Positions 24,670 to 32,367 of a stretch of DNA of 32,367 nt are shown in pieces. Below the pieces are notes generated by a model. That model was not told where the DNA came from and searched no databases. It was given only the letters and a program-made list of their open reading frames with translations. The DNA comes from Alphaproteobacteria bacterium (GTDB lineage Bacteria; Pseudomonadota; Alphaproteobacteria; Micavibrionales; Micavibrionaceae), in assembly GCA_028282385.1 (NCBI GenBank), contig JANQIB010000076.1:1-32367 (forward strand). The letters run 5' to 3'. Made by a program: the position numbers and the translations under genes. How positions within the stretch are numbered: the first letter of the stretch is position 1; every line of letters starts with the position of its first letter.

Positions 24670-25147
24670 GGCGTTTAAATCCCTTTCTGCATCCTTACCT
24701 AAAGTAACGGAAAAAATCTTTTCCCGTAAATATATGACTTTGGGCCGGATTGTCACGCAGTGGGATAATATTGTCGGCGAAAAGATGGCAAACGCCGCGC
24801 AACCCGTTAAAATTCACGTCCGCAAACCCAAATCCAAAAATGCCAAGCCGGAGGTCACGCTGGAAATTGCAGCCTCCAGTGCAGACTGCACACTGCTTCA
24901 AATGCAAAAAGATCTTATTTTACAGCGGATCAACCTGATTTTTGGTGATCAGTGGGTGACGGACATCAAATTTTCGCATGTCAGCAGATCGCATAAACCA
25001 CCTAAATCCAGACGCAAAAAGACCAAAATCAGCGCGGAAAAAGAAACTGCGCTGGAGGAACTGCTTGAAAAGATTGAGGATCCCGATATAAAAGAGCGCC
25101 TGAAGGCGATGGGGCATGGGGTGCTCAGCGAAGAAAAGGAACACTGA
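24668..25147 (+). CDS. DUF721 / DciA-like protein, putative replicative helicase loader
   Basis: A 159-residue protein of the DUF721 family, whose studied members (DciA) help load DnaB helicase. The N-terminal segment SLPKVTEKIFSRKYMTLGRIVTQWDNIVGEKMANAAQPVKI is the recognisable domain; a beta-rich part with LEIAASSADCTLLQMQKDLILQRIN follows; the C-terminus is a basic linker (KPPKSRRKKTK) and an acidic helical tail. The ATG at 24668 shares two bases with the divergent mutY ATG (CATG). A start at 24596 would read antisense through mutY and is rejected. Neighbourhood mutY-dciA-(dsbA)-smc is a recurring alphaproteobacterial arrangement, which supports the call. Confidence 0.8.
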   Translation: MAFKSLSASLPKVTEKIFSRKYMTLGRIVTQWDNIVGEKMANAAQPVKIHVRKPKSKNAKPEVTLEIAASSADCTLLQMQKDLILQRINLIFGDQWVTDIKFSHVSRSHKPPKSRRKKTKISAEKETALEELLEKIEDPDIKERLKAMGHGVLSEEKEH

Positions 25148-25160
25148 ATTAATTGGCGTT

Positions 25161-25628
25161 ATGAATATCAGAGCGATGACAAAAAAGGATATCCCCGCTA
25201 TTCGGGCACTCACTAAAGAAATCTCTGAACATGAAAAATTTGAGGGATTTGACGTACCGGAAAGCTACTTTGAAGAAAATTTTTTGGGCGATAACCGTTA
25301 TAACGATATATATGTCATTGAAATTGACAAAAAAGTGATCGGTATGGGGCACACTGTTAAAATGCCTAGCACCTATATTGGAAGCCATGAAATCTTTCTT
25401 AGAGATTTTGTAATTACAAAAAACCACAGAGGCAAAGGATATGGCAGAGCATTTATTAAATTTCTGTGTCAACTTGCTAAAGATACAGATTGTAAAAAAG
25501 TCCATTGGACAGTTTTTGACTGGAATGAAGAAGCCTTAAACCTTTATTCAAAAGTCAGTGATGTGAGTAATGATATTGCCCATTGCTGTATTGATGAAGA
25601 AAATATAGAGAAAATAATCAACACTTAG
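25161..25628 (+). CDS. GNAT family N-acetyltransferase, AT-rich
   Basis: A 155-residue GNAT acetyltransferase. The acetyl-CoA-binding motif is ITKNHRGKGYGRAFIKFL (R-G-x-G-x-G/A pattern), followed by KKVHWTVFDWNEEALNLYSKV, the typical C-terminal half. N-terminal MTKKDIPAIRALTKEI is also family-like. The substrate is unknown. Base composition is clearly lower in GC than the genes on either side (high thirties percent by eye, against about fifty) and codon use is A/T-biased, which suggests recent acquisition. It has no visible ribosome-binding site. It starts 13 bp after dciA and ends 12 bp before efp. ATG 25161 is chosen over 25116, which would overlap dciA. Confidence 0.82.
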   Translation: MNIRAMTKKDIPAIRALTKEISEHEKFEGFDVPESYFEENFLGDNRYNDIYVIEIDKKVIGMGHTVKMPSTYIGSHEIFLRDFVITKNHRGKGYGRAFIKFLCQLAKDTDCKKVHWTVFDWNEEALNLYSKVSDVSNDIAHCCIDEENIEKIINT

Positions 25629-25640
25629 GGATTTTAACTG

Positions 25641-26207
25641 ATGAAAGTAACTGCAATTACACTCAGACCCGGAAATGTTCTGGACCGGGACGGCAAGCTC
25701 TGGGTTGTGACCGGCTATGAAATCATGCAGCCCGGAAAAGGGGCGTCCGTCATCCAGGTTGAGATGCGGGACATCAAATCCGGTAACAAGGATAATGTTC
25801 GCTACCGCACACAGGAAACGGTTGAGCGCGTCCGGCTTGAACAGCGTAATCACCAATATCTTTTCAGTGATGGCGATACCTATACCTTCATGGATGCTGA
25901 GACCTATGAACAAATTGAAGTTTCCGGGGAGTTAATCGGTGATCCTAAAATCTTCCTGCAGGATGGGATGCAGGTTGTGATCGAAAGCTTTGAAGGCACG
26001 CCGCTTGGCGTTGAACTGCCAACCAGCGTCACAATGGAAGTGGTTGAGGCTGAGCCTGTTGTAAAGGGCCAGACAGCCACCACCTCCTACAAACCGGCAA
26101 TGCTTGAAAATGGTGCAAAGGTTATGGTTCCGCCTTTTATTGAAGTTGGCACACGGATTGTTGTCAAAACCGAAGATTCTTCTTACGTCGAACGGGCGAA
26201 GGATTAA
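25641..26207 (+). CDS. efp: Elongation factor P
   Basis: A 188-residue translation factor that relieves ribosome stalling at polyproline. The three-domain OB-fold protein is recognisable from PGNVLDRDGKLWVV, the tip loop MQPGKGAS with Lys at about 33 (the residue modified in E. coli), GDTYTFMDAETYEQ and the C-terminal SYKPAMLENGAKVMVPPFIEVGTRIVV. The modification enzymes are not in the window. GGGAT precedes the ATG by about 10 bases. The next gene is suhB-like, an arrangement I recall from other alphaproteobacteria. The proline-rich OmpA-like protein at 27085 may be one of its clients (inference). Confidence 0.97.
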   Translation: MKVTAITLRPGNVLDRDGKLWVVTGYEIMQPGKGASVIQVEMRDIKSGNKDNVRYRTQETVERVRLEQRNHQYLFSDGDTYTFMDAETYEQIEVSGELIGDPKIFLQDGMQVVIESFEGTPLGVELPTSVTMEVVEAEPVVKGQTATTSYKPAMLENGAKVMVPPFIEVGTRIVVKTEDSSYVERAKD

Positions 26208-26219
26208 TGTTTACTTATT

Positions 26220-26302
26220 CGTCATTGCGAGCGCAGCGAAGCAATCCAGAGCAACAAGCACCATTCTGGATTGCTTCGTCGCGTACGCTCCTCGCAATGA
26301 CG
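26220..26302 (+). repeat. Intergenic palindromic element between efp and suhB-like gene
   Basis: The outer arms CGTCATTGCGAG (26220-26231) and CTCGCAATGACG (26291-26302) pair perfectly. The inner arms CGAAGCAATCCAGA (26237-26250) and TCTGGATTGCTTCG (26265-26278) pair perfectly around a 14-base loop. It is a member of a palindrome family seen between genes of many bacteria. No T-tract follows directly enough for a classical terminator, though TTTTT lies at 26304-26308. Confidence 0.88.
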
Positions 26303-26324
26303 GTTTTTGCGAGGTATTAAAATC

Positions 26325-27134
26325 ATGGCTACCCTCTCCCCTATTCTCAGCATCATGGTCCGCGCGGCTGAAAAAGCCGGGCGGGTGCTTATCCGCGATT
26401 TCGGGGAAGTGGAACAGCTCCAGGTTTCCCGCAAAGGTCCGGCTGATTTTGTCACGGCGGCGGATAAGCGCTCTGAAGAGATTATTTTTGAAGAACTGAA
26501 AAAGGCTAAACCGGATTTTTCCTTCCTGATGGAAGAAAGTGGTGAGGTCACCGGAAATGACAAAGACAATATCTGGATCATTGACCCGATCGACGGCACA
26601 CATAATTTCATGCACGGCATTCCGCACTGGTGTATTTCCATTGCCCTGCAAAGTAAGGGGAAAATCGTAGCCGGCGTGATTTATGATCCTGCCAAAGACG
26701 AGCTTTTTCATGCCGAAAAAGGAACAGGTGCTTTCCTGCGCGGTAATAAACGTCTTCGGGCCTCCGGCCGTAACCAGCTTGAAAACTGTGTGATAAGCAC
26801 AGGTTATGGAGGTATGGATAAACAAAGACATAGCCAGTTTGTTGAAGAGTTCAGCCAGCTCATCACGCAGGCGCCTATGGTCCGCCGCATGGGATCAGCA
26901 GCCCTGGATTTAGCTTATGTTGCTGCCGGTCGTCTCGATGGTTATTTCGAAAGACATATTAAAGCCTGGGATGTGGCTGCCGGAATTTTATTGGTTCGCG
27001 AAGCCGGAGGTATGGTATCTTCCATTGATGATGGAAGTGACCCTGTGTACTCTGGAAATATTATCGCAACAAATAATCAGATTCATGGCGACCTTCACAA
27101 AATTCTTAAATCGGCAAAACAAAAAGCGGCTTAG
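26325..27134 (+). CDS. Inositol monophosphatase family protein (SuhB-like)
   Basis: A 269-residue magnesium-dependent phosphatase. Metal-binding motifs: MEESGE (about 69-74), WIIDPIDGTHNF (Asp at 87 and 90) and KAWDVAAGILLVREAGG near residue 212. These are the full set for inositol monophosphatase/SuhB. In E. coli SuhB also acts on ribosomal transcription complexes; whether that holds here is unknown. The ATG at 26325 follows a GAGGT; a TTG six codons upstream is less likely because it sits at the edge of a palindromic repeat. The end overlaps the next gene by 50 bp. Confidence 0.9.
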   Translation: MATLSPILSIMVRAAEKAGRVLIRDFGEVEQLQVSRKGPADFVTAADKRSEEIIFEELKKAKPDFSFLMEESGEVTGNDKDNIWIIDPIDGTHNFMHGIPHWCISIALQSKGKIVAGVIYDPAKDELFHAEKGTGAFLRGNKRLRASGRNQLENCVISTGYGGMDKQRHSQFVEEFSQLITQAPMVRRMGSAALDLAYVAAGRLDGYFERHIKAWDVAAGILLVREAGGMVSSIDDGSDPVYSGNIIATNNQIHGDLHKILKSAKQKAA

Positions 27135-28152
27135 CCTTTTTCTGTGTCCGTTTCTTCTGATTCCGATCTCACAGGCTCAGGCGCAAACAGATAGCTACAG
27201 CCCACCCGGAATGTTCGACGGAGCCCCGTCTGTTGACGCTCCTGTAAGGCGGAGCAGTGAAAATTTCGTCCGCCCGTCCTTAAAAAGCCGCTCTTCCAGC
27301 CCGGAAGATGCAGAGCTAAATAAAGAATTTAAACCCTATATTCCTAAATTTGCGCCGCCGCCAATGGCCCCAGACCCGATCGATCAGGCACCTGCCGCGC
27401 AGGGCATTGAGGTTCAGAGCATTATCACGCCGCCTTTGCCGGCAAAAAAACCAAAAGCACCTGTCATGGCACAGCAGGAAACCGCGCCGGAAGCAGAGAA
27501 ACCTGCTGCAGAAATTAACCGGCCGGTGATCAAAAAGACTGAACCTCAGAAAACACCAGCTCCTGAGGCTCCTGAACCACAGCCCCCCGCACCAACAAAC
27601 GCAGAAGTCGTAGAGCAACCTGAGAGACCGGAAAAACCGCAAGGTGTTGTGAAAGGCCCTAAAACCATGCCGGCCGCGCCTGCGACAGATGTCACAGCCG
27701 AAATCACCGAAGACAAAGAAAGCCCGGTTGAAGATGGGGCCTTAATGGAGCGGCACAATGTAGAACAACAAAAACAGCAAACTGAAGAAGATATAAAAGA
27801 TGTTCCTCTACCCGGCTCTTTTAAAGCCGTTCCGGATCAAGAGATGACCCAAAGGCTGATGGTTTTTGAAAAAGGAAAAACCGAGCTTTCGGCAGAAGAA
27901 ATCAGCTTTTTACAAAAAGAGCTCGCCGCTTTTCTGAAAGCAAATCCGGGGGTACAACTTGATATTGTTGGCTTTGCAAGTGCGGATCCGTTTGAGCCAA
28001 GTGGAGATAAACGGGTTGCCCTGTCACGGGTTATGGCCATAAGATCTATCCTGATGAATGAAGGAGTTTCCCCTGAACAGCTCAATCTCCGGGCCATGGG
28101 AGCTAAAACAGATAAAACCCCGGTTGACCGTGTTGATCTTTACCTGAAATAA
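27085..28152 (+). CDS. Secreted proline-rich protein with degenerate OmpA-like C-terminal domain
   Basis: A 355-residue exported protein. N-terminal signal peptide: NRQNKKRLSLFLCPFLLIP ending AQA (about 33). A long Pro/Ala/Glu-rich low-complexity region (about 90-235) contains many APEAP/PPAP-type stretches. The C-terminal 100 residues have the pattern of an OmpA-like domain (MVFEKGKTELSAEEISFL, LDIVGFASADP, RVALSRVMAIRSILMNEG, LNLRAMG), but the usual GHTD Asp is Ser and the usual LSxxRA Arg is Met, so diaminopimelate binding is doubtful. It is clearly related to the C-terminal domain of the next gene. The start overlaps the suhB-like gene by 50 bp and has no visible ribosome-binding site. 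Confidence 0.75.
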   Translation: MATFTKFLNRQNKKRLSLFLCPFLLIPISQAQAQTDSYSPPGMFDGAPSVDAPVRRSSENFVRPSLKSRSSSPEDAELNKEFKPYIPKFAPPPMAPDPIDQAPAAQGIEVQSIITPPLPAKKPKAPVMAQQETAPEAEKPAAEINRPVIKKTEPQKTPAPEAPEPQPPAPTNAEVVEQPERPEKPQGVVKGPKTMPAAPATDVTAEITEDKESPVEDGALMERHNVEQQKQQTEEDIKDVPLPGSFKAVPDQEMTQRLMVFEKGKTELSAEEISFLQKELAAFLKANPGVQLDIVGFASADPFEPSGDKRVALSRVMAIRSILMNEGVSPEQLNLRAMGAKTDKTPVDRVDLYLK

Positions 28153-28169
28153 ACGAAATGGAAGCTTAA

Positions 28170-28739
28170 ATGTCACAGGAAACACAAAACAATAATTCAA
28201 TAATGATCATTATCGCCGTTCTTTTGATTCTGGCGATGATTGGCTTTGGCAGTTTTTATCTGCTGAAAGGCTCACCTGAAAAAGAAGCGGAAGTGACTGC
28301 ACAAACGGAGGTCGAACCTGGCGACCAGGCTCAGCAAGAAGCGGCGGCAGAAGAAGTTGCGCCGACACCTGAAATGGATGAACTGACTGTTCTGACCCTG
28401 GAAAAAGGCAATCCTGATTTGTCAGAGGAAAACATTGCGTTCCTTGAAAATACTGTGAAACCTCTCCTCGAAGATAATCAGGAAGCCATTATCCAGATTC
28501 TCAGCTACGCCGCCGAAAATCCTGAGGAACCAAACGAAGCCCGCAGGATTTCTCTATCACGGGGGATGGCCGCCCGTTCGGTTTTAAAAAATGCCGGTGT
28601 CCCGGAAGACCGTATCAAGCTTATGGTCCGCGGCACCAATACGGATAAGGAACCTTTTGACCGGATCGAGCTGAAATTAATAGAAAAACAGCCGGACCCC
28701 CCTGTGGAAAAGGGTTTGTCTGAAGAATCAAAAGATTGA
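28170..28739 (+). CDS. Membrane-anchored protein with degenerate OmpA-like domain
   Basis: A 189-residue protein with one N-terminal transmembrane helix (IMIIIAVLLILAMIGFGSFYLL, about 11-33), an acidic Glu/Ala/Gln-rich linker (34-65) and a C-terminal domain (about 70-172) aligned with that of the preceding gene: LEKGNPDLSEENIAFLE, ISLSRGMAARSVLKNAGVPEDR, VRGTNTDKEPFDRIELKL. The OmpA-type GHTD motif is replaced by SYAAENPEE and the conserved Arg by Met. It probably arose by tandem duplication with swapped N-terminal targeting regions. It starts 17 bp after the previous stop, so the two are probably co-expressed. Function unknown. Confidence 0.72.
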   Translation: MSQETQNNNSIMIIIAVLLILAMIGFGSFYLLKGSPEKEAEVTAQTEVEPGDQAQQEAAAEEVAPTPEMDELTVLTLEKGNPDLSEENIAFLENTVKPLLEDNQEAIIQILSYAAENPEEPNEARRISLSRGMAARSVLKNAGVPEDRIKLMVRGTNTDKEPFDRIELKLIEKQPDPPVEKGLSEESKD

Positions 28740-28844
28740 CCGTTTCCGTGGAAAACTGCACTCTTTGTCCTAGCAATTCCCAAATAAATGCGCTAAGTAA
28801 TACGTCAAATCTATAAATTTATGGCAATAAAGGCTTTTGTCCGG

Positions 28845-29645
28845 ATGACCAAAACTACAAAAACGGCTACCGCCCTTCTCGCTGCGCTGATCCTTTTTGC
28901 GCTGGTCGGCTATGCCGGCTACCTATGGCAGGGAAAAGAAGCTGAGTCAGTCCCGGAAAACCGTGTTATGACCCCGCAGGAAATCGCGGAAACAGCCTCT
29001 GAGGCTATCCAGAAAACGGGGCCTGCGGTAGATAACGAGCCGGCTGTTATTGAGCAGCAATCTTCTCAAACCGCAGACGGACTTGGCGTTCGTGCAATCG
29101 GTAACCCGGATGCACCGGTCCGGATGATCGAATATGCCTCTCTAACTTGTAATCACTGCGCCAGTTTTCACCTGAACACATTGCCTGATTTGAAAAAGCG
29201 CTACGTCGAAAGTGGAGATCTCTATATCCAGTTCGAAGAATTCCCGCTCAATGCGCCGGCGCTGGATGCCAGCTTGCTGGCCCGCTGCCTGCCGGCAGAG
29301 CGTTATTACGGCTTTATTGACCTGCTCTTTAAAACGCAGGAGAGCTGGATGAAGCGGGCAGATTACCGCGTTGCCCTTATTCAAAATGTAAAACTGGCAG
29401 GCTTGAGTGAAGAAGAAGCGAATGCATGCCTGGACAACCAGGATCTGAAAAAGGCGCTCGCCGGACGGATTCAAAAGCTAAACGAGCAATATCAAATCAC
29501 TTCAACACCGACTTTTATTATCAATGAAGGAAAGGAAGTCATCCGCGGCGCCAAGCCCCTTTATGAATTTGAGCGTGTTTTCCGCAAGGTTTCCGATAAT
29601 AAAGTCGCGACCATTAAAGACCCGGAAGAAGAACAAAAAGAGTAA
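28845..29645 (+). CDS. DsbA family thioredoxin-fold protein, membrane-anchored
   Basis: A 266-residue protein. An N-terminal hydrophobic segment (ATALLAALILFALVGYAGYLW, about 8-28) serves as signal anchor. A linker leads to a DsbA/thioredoxin_4 domain starting near 88 (IGNPDAPVRMIEYASLTCNHC). The active site is CNHC at about 102-105, and the cis-Pro loop is TSTPTFIIN. A role in periplasmic thiol-disulfide exchange is expected; oxidase versus reductase cannot be decided. The ATG at 28845 has AAAGG upstream; an in-frame ATG at 28821 adds eight residues and is possible. It directly precedes smc (11 bp gap), as in many alphaproteobacteria. Confidence 0.87.
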   Translation: MTKTTKTATALLAALILFALVGYAGYLWQGKEAESVPENRVMTPQEIAETASEAIQKTGPAVDNEPAVIEQQSSQTADGLGVRAIGNPDAPVRMIEYASLTCNHCASFHLNTLPDLKKRYVESGDLYIQFEEFPLNAPALDASLLARCLPAERYYGFIDLLFKTQESWMKRADYRVALIQNVKLAGLSEEEANACLDNQDLKKALAGRIQKLNEQYQITSTPTFIINEGKEVIRGAKPLYEFERVFRKVSDNKVATIKDPEEEQKE

Positions 29646-29656
29646 TACTAAAATCC

Positions 29657-32367
29657 ATGATCCAGTTTAAAAAACTTCGCCTCAGCGGCTTTAAATCTTT
29701 TGTCGATAAAACCGAGCTTGATATCGGCGATGGCATGACGGGTATTGTCGGCCCGAATGGCTGCGGTAAATCCAATACGGTTGAAGCCCTGCGCTGGGTG
29801 ATGGGAGAAAACTCTTCCAAACGGATGCGCGGCGGCACGTCTATGGAAGATGTCATCTTTAACGGAACGGACACGCGCCCGCAGCGGAACTTTGCTGAAG
29901 TCTCCCTGCTGCTGGATAACTCTTCACGCTCTGCGCCGCCGGCCTATAACAATGAAGATGAGATTGAGGTGACCCGTAAAATCGAACGTGATCACGGCTC
30001 GGTTTACAAAATTAACGGCAAGGTCGTCCGCGCCCGCGATGTGCAGATGCTCTTTGCCGATACGGTGACCGGGGCCAACTCCCCTGCCCTTGTTTCGCAA
30101 GGACGCGTCACGGCGATGATTAACGCCAAACCACAACAGCGCCGGATGATTTTAGAAGAATCCGCCGGTGTTTCAGGGCTATATGCGCGCCGTCACGAAG
30201 CTGAACTGCGCCTGCGCGCTGCCGATCAAAACCTTCAACGGGTGCAGGACCTGATTGGCTCAATGGAAGGGCGCTATAATGCGCTTAAAAAACAGGCGCG
30301 CGAAGCGATCCGCTATAAAAATCTCAGTGAAGAGATTAAACAGCTCGAAGTGACAATTGCCTGGCTTGAATGGCAGCTTCTATCCAACAAAATCAATCAG
30401 GCCCGCAGCAAGTTTGGCGAAAGCGAAAACCTCGTTGCCGATCATATGACAACCGTCACGCAGCTGACCAAGACACAAAATGCCCAGTCAGAAGATCTGC
30501 CTGAATTGCGCCAGGCCGAAGCCGAGGCCGCCGCAGCCCTGCAGGCCAATAAAATGGCCCTACAACGTCTTGAAGATCAGGAACAGGCGCTGCAAAACCA
30601 GATCACGGAAACCAAAGAACATCTGGAACGCCTTACCCAGGACCGCGAGCATGAACAGCATAATGCCGGCGAAGCGGCCCAGACACTCGAAAAACTGGCT
30701 GAAGAAGTCACCTCTATTCAGGAAAATGAAGGCAAGCAGGAAGACACGCTCGCGGAAAAAACCAAGATCCGTGACGATCTCGAAGAAAAAGTGATTGCCC
30801 TGGAAGAAGATTACGAAAAGCTGATGTCCTCCACGGCAGAAAAGAAAGCCGCGCGTCAGTCTTTGGAAAAACAGATTGCTGCCGATGAAAGCCGTTTACT
30901 GGTTGCCGGGGAACGGCAGGAGGCGCTTAGCCATGACCTGTCACAAGCCAGGGCGAAGTTCGAAGAAGACAACCAGATGGATGAAATTAAATCCGCCCTT
31001 CTGGCCCTTGAATCGGAAGTCAGCGACCTGACCGCCGATATGGAAAAAGCAGAGCAGGACGCCACGGAGGCACGTACGCAGGTTGAAGAAACTCGTGCAA
31101 ACCTCCAAGATCTGGAAAAGAAAAAAGAAGGAATTCAAACTGAAATCAATACTTTAGAAAGTATTCTTAAATCAGATTCTCAAAGTGAATACCGCCCGGT
31201 TTTAGAAGATATTCAGGCCGATAGAGGTTTTGAAACCGCCCTGTCCCGCGCATTGGGCGATACGCTAATGGCTTCAACGGAATCCGATGCCCCTGTTTTA
31301 TGGCTGGACCGCAGCTTTAATGAGGCTGATTTCCCGTCCATACCGGCCGGTGTCCAAATGCTCCAGCCGCATGTTCAGGCCCCGGCGCAGCTTAAAGCCG
31401 CCCTGATGATGATCGGCGTTGTTGAAAACGCGGTCCAAGGCCAGTCCCTAGCTGCGCAACTGAAACCAGGGCAATCTATTGTCTCCAAAGACGGTGCGTA
31501 CTGGCGCTGGGATGGCTTGCATATCAAGGCCGAAGCAACAGACCGACACGCCCTTCAGCTCCAGCAAAAGAGCCGCCTGAGTGAATTGCAGGATCAGGCT
31601 CCTTCTATTGAGGCAAATCTTGAAACGGCGCGCACGGCCTATGAACAGGCCATGGACACGCGCAAAATCCAGGAAGAGCGGCGCGATAATCTGAAAACAC
31701 TTTTACGTGAAAAAGAAAACGAACTGAAAACCAAGCAGGCTGATCTCAACCGCCAGACGGAAGAACGTTCCGGCCTGTTTGCAGAAGTTGCACGGCTTGA
31801 AGATGCGCTGAAACGCTGCGGCGAAGATATTGAGAATTACAAGGCAGCGATTGAAGAAAACACCAAAGCACTTGATCTTTATGATGAACAATCTCTGGCC
31901 GATCAAAGCGAACAAACCGATGCGCTGCGCGAAAAACTGGCAGAAGCGCGCACAGCTTACGGAGATGCCGTGCGTGAACTTGACCGGATCCAGCAGGAAC
32001 GCCGAAGCCGTGAAGCCCGGATGCAGGCTATTGCCGATGAACGCGTGAACCTTGAAAACCGTTCGATCCGTGCGCGGGAGCGAATGAAAGAACTGGATAC
32101 ACGTGAAGCCGTTCTGAAAGAAAAACTGGAATCTCTTGAAAACTCTCCACAACATATGAGCGAAGAGCGCCAGGCCCTGATGACAAAAGTCTCAGACCTT
32201 GAACAGGTGCGCAGTGAAGCCGCAGATAAACTGGCCGCGGTGGAAAACGAACTCGCCGGAACGACCAAGGCGCTCAAAGAAGCGGAAGGTCAGCTCAACA
32301 GTGCCCGCGAAGGCCGCGCCGGTGCGCAGGCTACCGTTGTCGCCGGGGAAGAGCAGCTTTCTGAAAT
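29657..32367 (+). CDS. smc: Chromosome segregation protein SMC (3' truncated by window edge)
   Basis: The frame is open from the ATG at 29657 to the last base, about 903 codons of a protein usually near 1,150 residues. The N-terminal ATPase head has Walker A GPNGCGKSN (about 33-41) in IVGPNGCGKSNTVEALRWVMGE, and the Q-loop-like LVSQGRVTAMINAKPQQRR. A long coiled coil follows (about 170-500), rich in Gln, Glu, Lys and Arg heptads; then the hinge (about 510-625; YRPVLEDIQADRGFETALS, ALGDTL, VLWLD) and the returning coiled coil. The ABC signature and Walker B are outside the window. SMC compacts and segregates the chromosome with ScpA/ScpB, which are not seen here. Confidence 0.96.
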   Translation, partial: MIQFKKLRLSGFKSFVDKTELDIGDGMTGIVGPNGCGKSNTVEALRWVMGENSSKRMRGGTSMEDVIFNGTDTRPQRNFAEVSLLLDNSSRSAPPAYNNEDEIEVTRKIERDHGSVYKINGKVVRARDVQMLFADTVTGANSPALVSQGRVTAMINAKPQQRRMILEESAGVSGLYARRHEAELRLRAADQNLQRVQDLIGSMEGRYNALKKQAREAIRYKNLSEEIKQLEVTIAWLEWQLLSNKINQARSKFGESENLVADHMTTVTQLTKTQNAQSEDLPELRQAEAEAAAALQANKMALQRLEDQEQALQNQITETKEHLERLTQDREHEQHNAGEAAQTLEKLAEEVTSIQENEGKQEDTLAEKTKIRDDLEEKVIALEEDYEKLMSSTAEKKAARQSLEKQIAADESRLLVAGERQEALSHDLSQARAKFEEDNQMDEIKSALLALESEVSDLTADMEKAEQDATEARTQVEETRANLQDLEKKKEGIQTEINTLESILKSDSQSEYRPVLEDIQADRGFETALSRALGDTLMASTESDAPVLWLDRSFNEADFPSIPAGVQMLQPHVQAPAQLKAALMMIGVVENAVQGQSLAAQLKPGQSIVSKDGAYWRWDGLHIKAEATDRHALQLQQKSRLSELQDQAPSIEANLETARTAYEQAMDTRKIQEERRDNLKTLLREKENELKTKQADLNRQTEERSGLFAEVARLEDALKRCGEDIENYKAAIEENTKALDLYDEQSLADQSEQTDALREKLAEARTAYGDAVRELDRIQQERRSREARMQAIADERVNLENRSIRARERMKELDTREAVLKEKLESLENSPQHMSEERQALMTKVSDLEQVRSEAADKLAAVENELAGTTKALKEAEGQLNSAREGRAGAQATVVAGEEQLSE

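Noticed and set aside
26104..26499. Open frame crossing the efp-suhB palindrome
   Set aside because: It is a shadow in another frame of two well-supported genes and a palindromic repeat.
28740..28844. Possible promoter or small RNA in the gap before the dsbA-like gene
   Set aside because: Only a 5-bp stem (TTTCC-GT-GGAAA) and weak hexamers are visible; nothing that supports a call.

Overview
The window looks like chromosomal DNA of an alphaproteobacterium with mid-range GC (about 50% by eye). The markers are a CcrM-type GANTC adenine methyltransferase with a dense GANTC cluster at its own promoter, a mutY / DUF721 (DciA-like) / dsbA-like / smc neighbourhood, and efp followed by a SuhB-like phosphatase. 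Motor genes of the PomA/MotB type suggest motility. A deep or host- or prey-associated lineage such as Micavibrionales is possible but cannot be shown from this sequence alone. Almost everything is housekeeping. No gap between genes exceeds about 165 bases, and there is no prophage, CRISPR array, insertion sequence or biosynthetic cluster.

Layout. (1) 1-1.9 kb: the tail of an inositol-monophosphatase-like gene, a shortened MazG, an FkbM-type methyltransferase and a CutA-like protein. (2) 2.0-10.9 kb: one long minus-strand run, transcribed right to left: YdcF-like DUF218 protein, MltB-type lytic transglycosylase, RlpA, D,D-carboxypeptidase, thymidylate kinase, DNA polymerase III delta prime, methionyl-tRNA synthetase, TatD and a PhnP-like beta-lactamase-fold hydrolase. 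Many junctions are 1-15 bp or overlapping, so it is probably one or two operons joining cell-wall remodelling to replication and translation. (3) 11.0-14.3 kb: tRNA-Ser(UGA), a membrane hydrolase-like protein, a stator pair and a DoxX protein. (4) 14.4-22.6 kb, plus strand: rplU, rpmA, obg, proB, pepN, rnhB, ccrM, folB. (5) 22.6-24.7 kb, minus strand: a secreted protein of unknown function and mutY. (6) 24.7-32.4 kb, plus strand: dciA-like, a GNAT gene, efp, suhB-like, two related OmpA-like proteins, a DsbA-like protein and smc, which runs off the window.

The unusual content is repeat biology in region 4. First, several gaps between co-directional genes are filled almost exactly from stop codon to start codon by arrays of degenerate 7-bp units. 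Each gap has its own heptamer, and two (proB-pepN and ccrM-folB) are arranged as inverted halves that can fold into long hairpins. Second, four short palindromic elements of different families lie in frame inside three adjacent genes (pepN twice, rnhB, ccrM) and are translated as extra loops or tails. A fifth lies between efp and suhB. This resembles the in-frame palindromic elements known from Rickettsia, but with several families side by side. Third, seven GANTC sites lie within 135 bp over the ccrM promoter and start, consistent with methylation feedback.
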